Position numbers and translations under genes: made by a program | Source: Aphodosoma sp045658305 | GTDB lineage: Bacteria > Bacteroidota > Bacteroidia > Bacteroidales > Paludibacteraceae | Direction: 5' to 3' | Assembly (NCBI GenBank): GCA_045658305.1 | Contig: JAZOUT010000150.1 | Location: 1 to 31,278, forward strand | Length of the DNA: 31,278 nucleotides | The notes under the pieces: generated by a model | Databases searched by the model: none | Seen by the model: only the letters and a program-made list of their open reading frames with translations | What the model was told of the DNA's origin: nothing | In this document: one piece after another, positions 31,029-31,278 of the stretch | How the letters are laid out: every line of letters starts with the position of its first letter | Position numbering within the stretch: the stretch's first letter is position 1

Positions 31029-31278
31029 ATACTAATTTTTTGTCTGTTAGACATAATTTGTGCCTTTTATGGAAATATTTTTATTATTGTCGATTTAAAA
31101 ATTATATTTTGAATTTTAAAAAGTTAGTTTTTGCCGGAAATTTAAAAGTTGGTGCTTGTTATTTTAGTAAACTATTGAAAGTTTAAAAATGTTGAATTTG
31201 TAGAATAGTATGCGTTTTTTAGAAAAAAATGGGATATTAAAGTGATTTAATTTTGGCAGTTATTTTTATTTCTGTTTA
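31029..31278. other. A/T-rich spacer at the window edge
   Basis: No ORF is seen. TAATTTTG at 31248-31255 on plus could be a -7 element for a gene beyond the window, but no -33 partner is visible. Confidence 0.4.

Overview
The window looks like a chromosomal segment of an anaerobic, low-GC Bacteroidales bacterium. Four things support this: repeated Bacteroidetes-type promoters (TTTG or TTG, about 19-20 bases, then TAnnTTTGC); type IX secretion (T9SS) C-terminal sorting domains on two secreted proteins; families largely confined to Bacteroidetes (DUF4294, OmpA-like/TPR lipoprotein, DUF5009 acyltransferase); and a peroxide-defence operon of PerR, a rubredoxin and a reverse rubrerythrin. There is no phage, plasmid or CRISPR signature. 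No genus can be named from the sequence alone.

Layout, left to right. 1-6300: an OmpA-like/TPR lipoprotein, a convergent AT-rich glycosyltransferase, the helicase RecG with an apparently leaderless start, and a convergent lipoprotein related to PNGase F. 6300-8200: a repeat-rich spacer and a T9SS cargo protein with a duplicated N-terminal module. 8200-11820: metG, a tiny PspC-domain protein and an overlapping membrane acyltransferase. 11820-12200: a spacer with a promoter and a terminator but no ORF, read as a candidate small RNA. 12199-17170 (minus strand): a NUDIX hydrolase, then the run nadA-aroB-dapB-lepB transcribed from a clear promoter. 17218-18620 (minus strand): perR-rubredoxin-reverse rubrerythrin with palindromic operator candidates. 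18680-20705: an SDR dehydrogenase, RNase HI, tRNA-Gly(GCC) and tRNA-Leu(UAA). 20706-21597: a long spacer holding an 11-bp repeat array and an inverted-repeat-bounded element. 21598-29766: a 2722-residue secreted multidomain surface protein. 29767-31278: hairpin-rich spacer and a DUF4294 protein.

The most unusual signal lies in the repeats rather than the genes. At eight clear loci there are tandem arrays whose unit is exactly 7 bp but whose sequence falls into five classes (GGGAACA, TTGACTG, GAATTGA, ATGCACA and GTAGCGA types). They sit in spacers and 5' leaders, across start codons (a glycosyltransferase, aroB) and within the reading frames of dapB and RNase HI. One locus is eight heptamers long, in register, and inverts halfway to make a hairpin. 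They resemble the short tandemly repeated repetitive (STRR) heptamers known from cyanobacteria. A second family, an 11-bp A/T-rich unit with helical-turn periodicity, occurs at two loci 14 kb apart. These repeats, the candidate small RNA, the cysteine-free PNGase F-like lipoprotein and the codon-mosaic giant protein are the main leads.

Functionally the window mixes housekeeping (recG, metG, rnhA, nadA, aroB, dapB, lepB, tRNAs), oxidative-stress defence and cell-surface biology (lipoproteins, T9SS cargo, glycosyltransferase).
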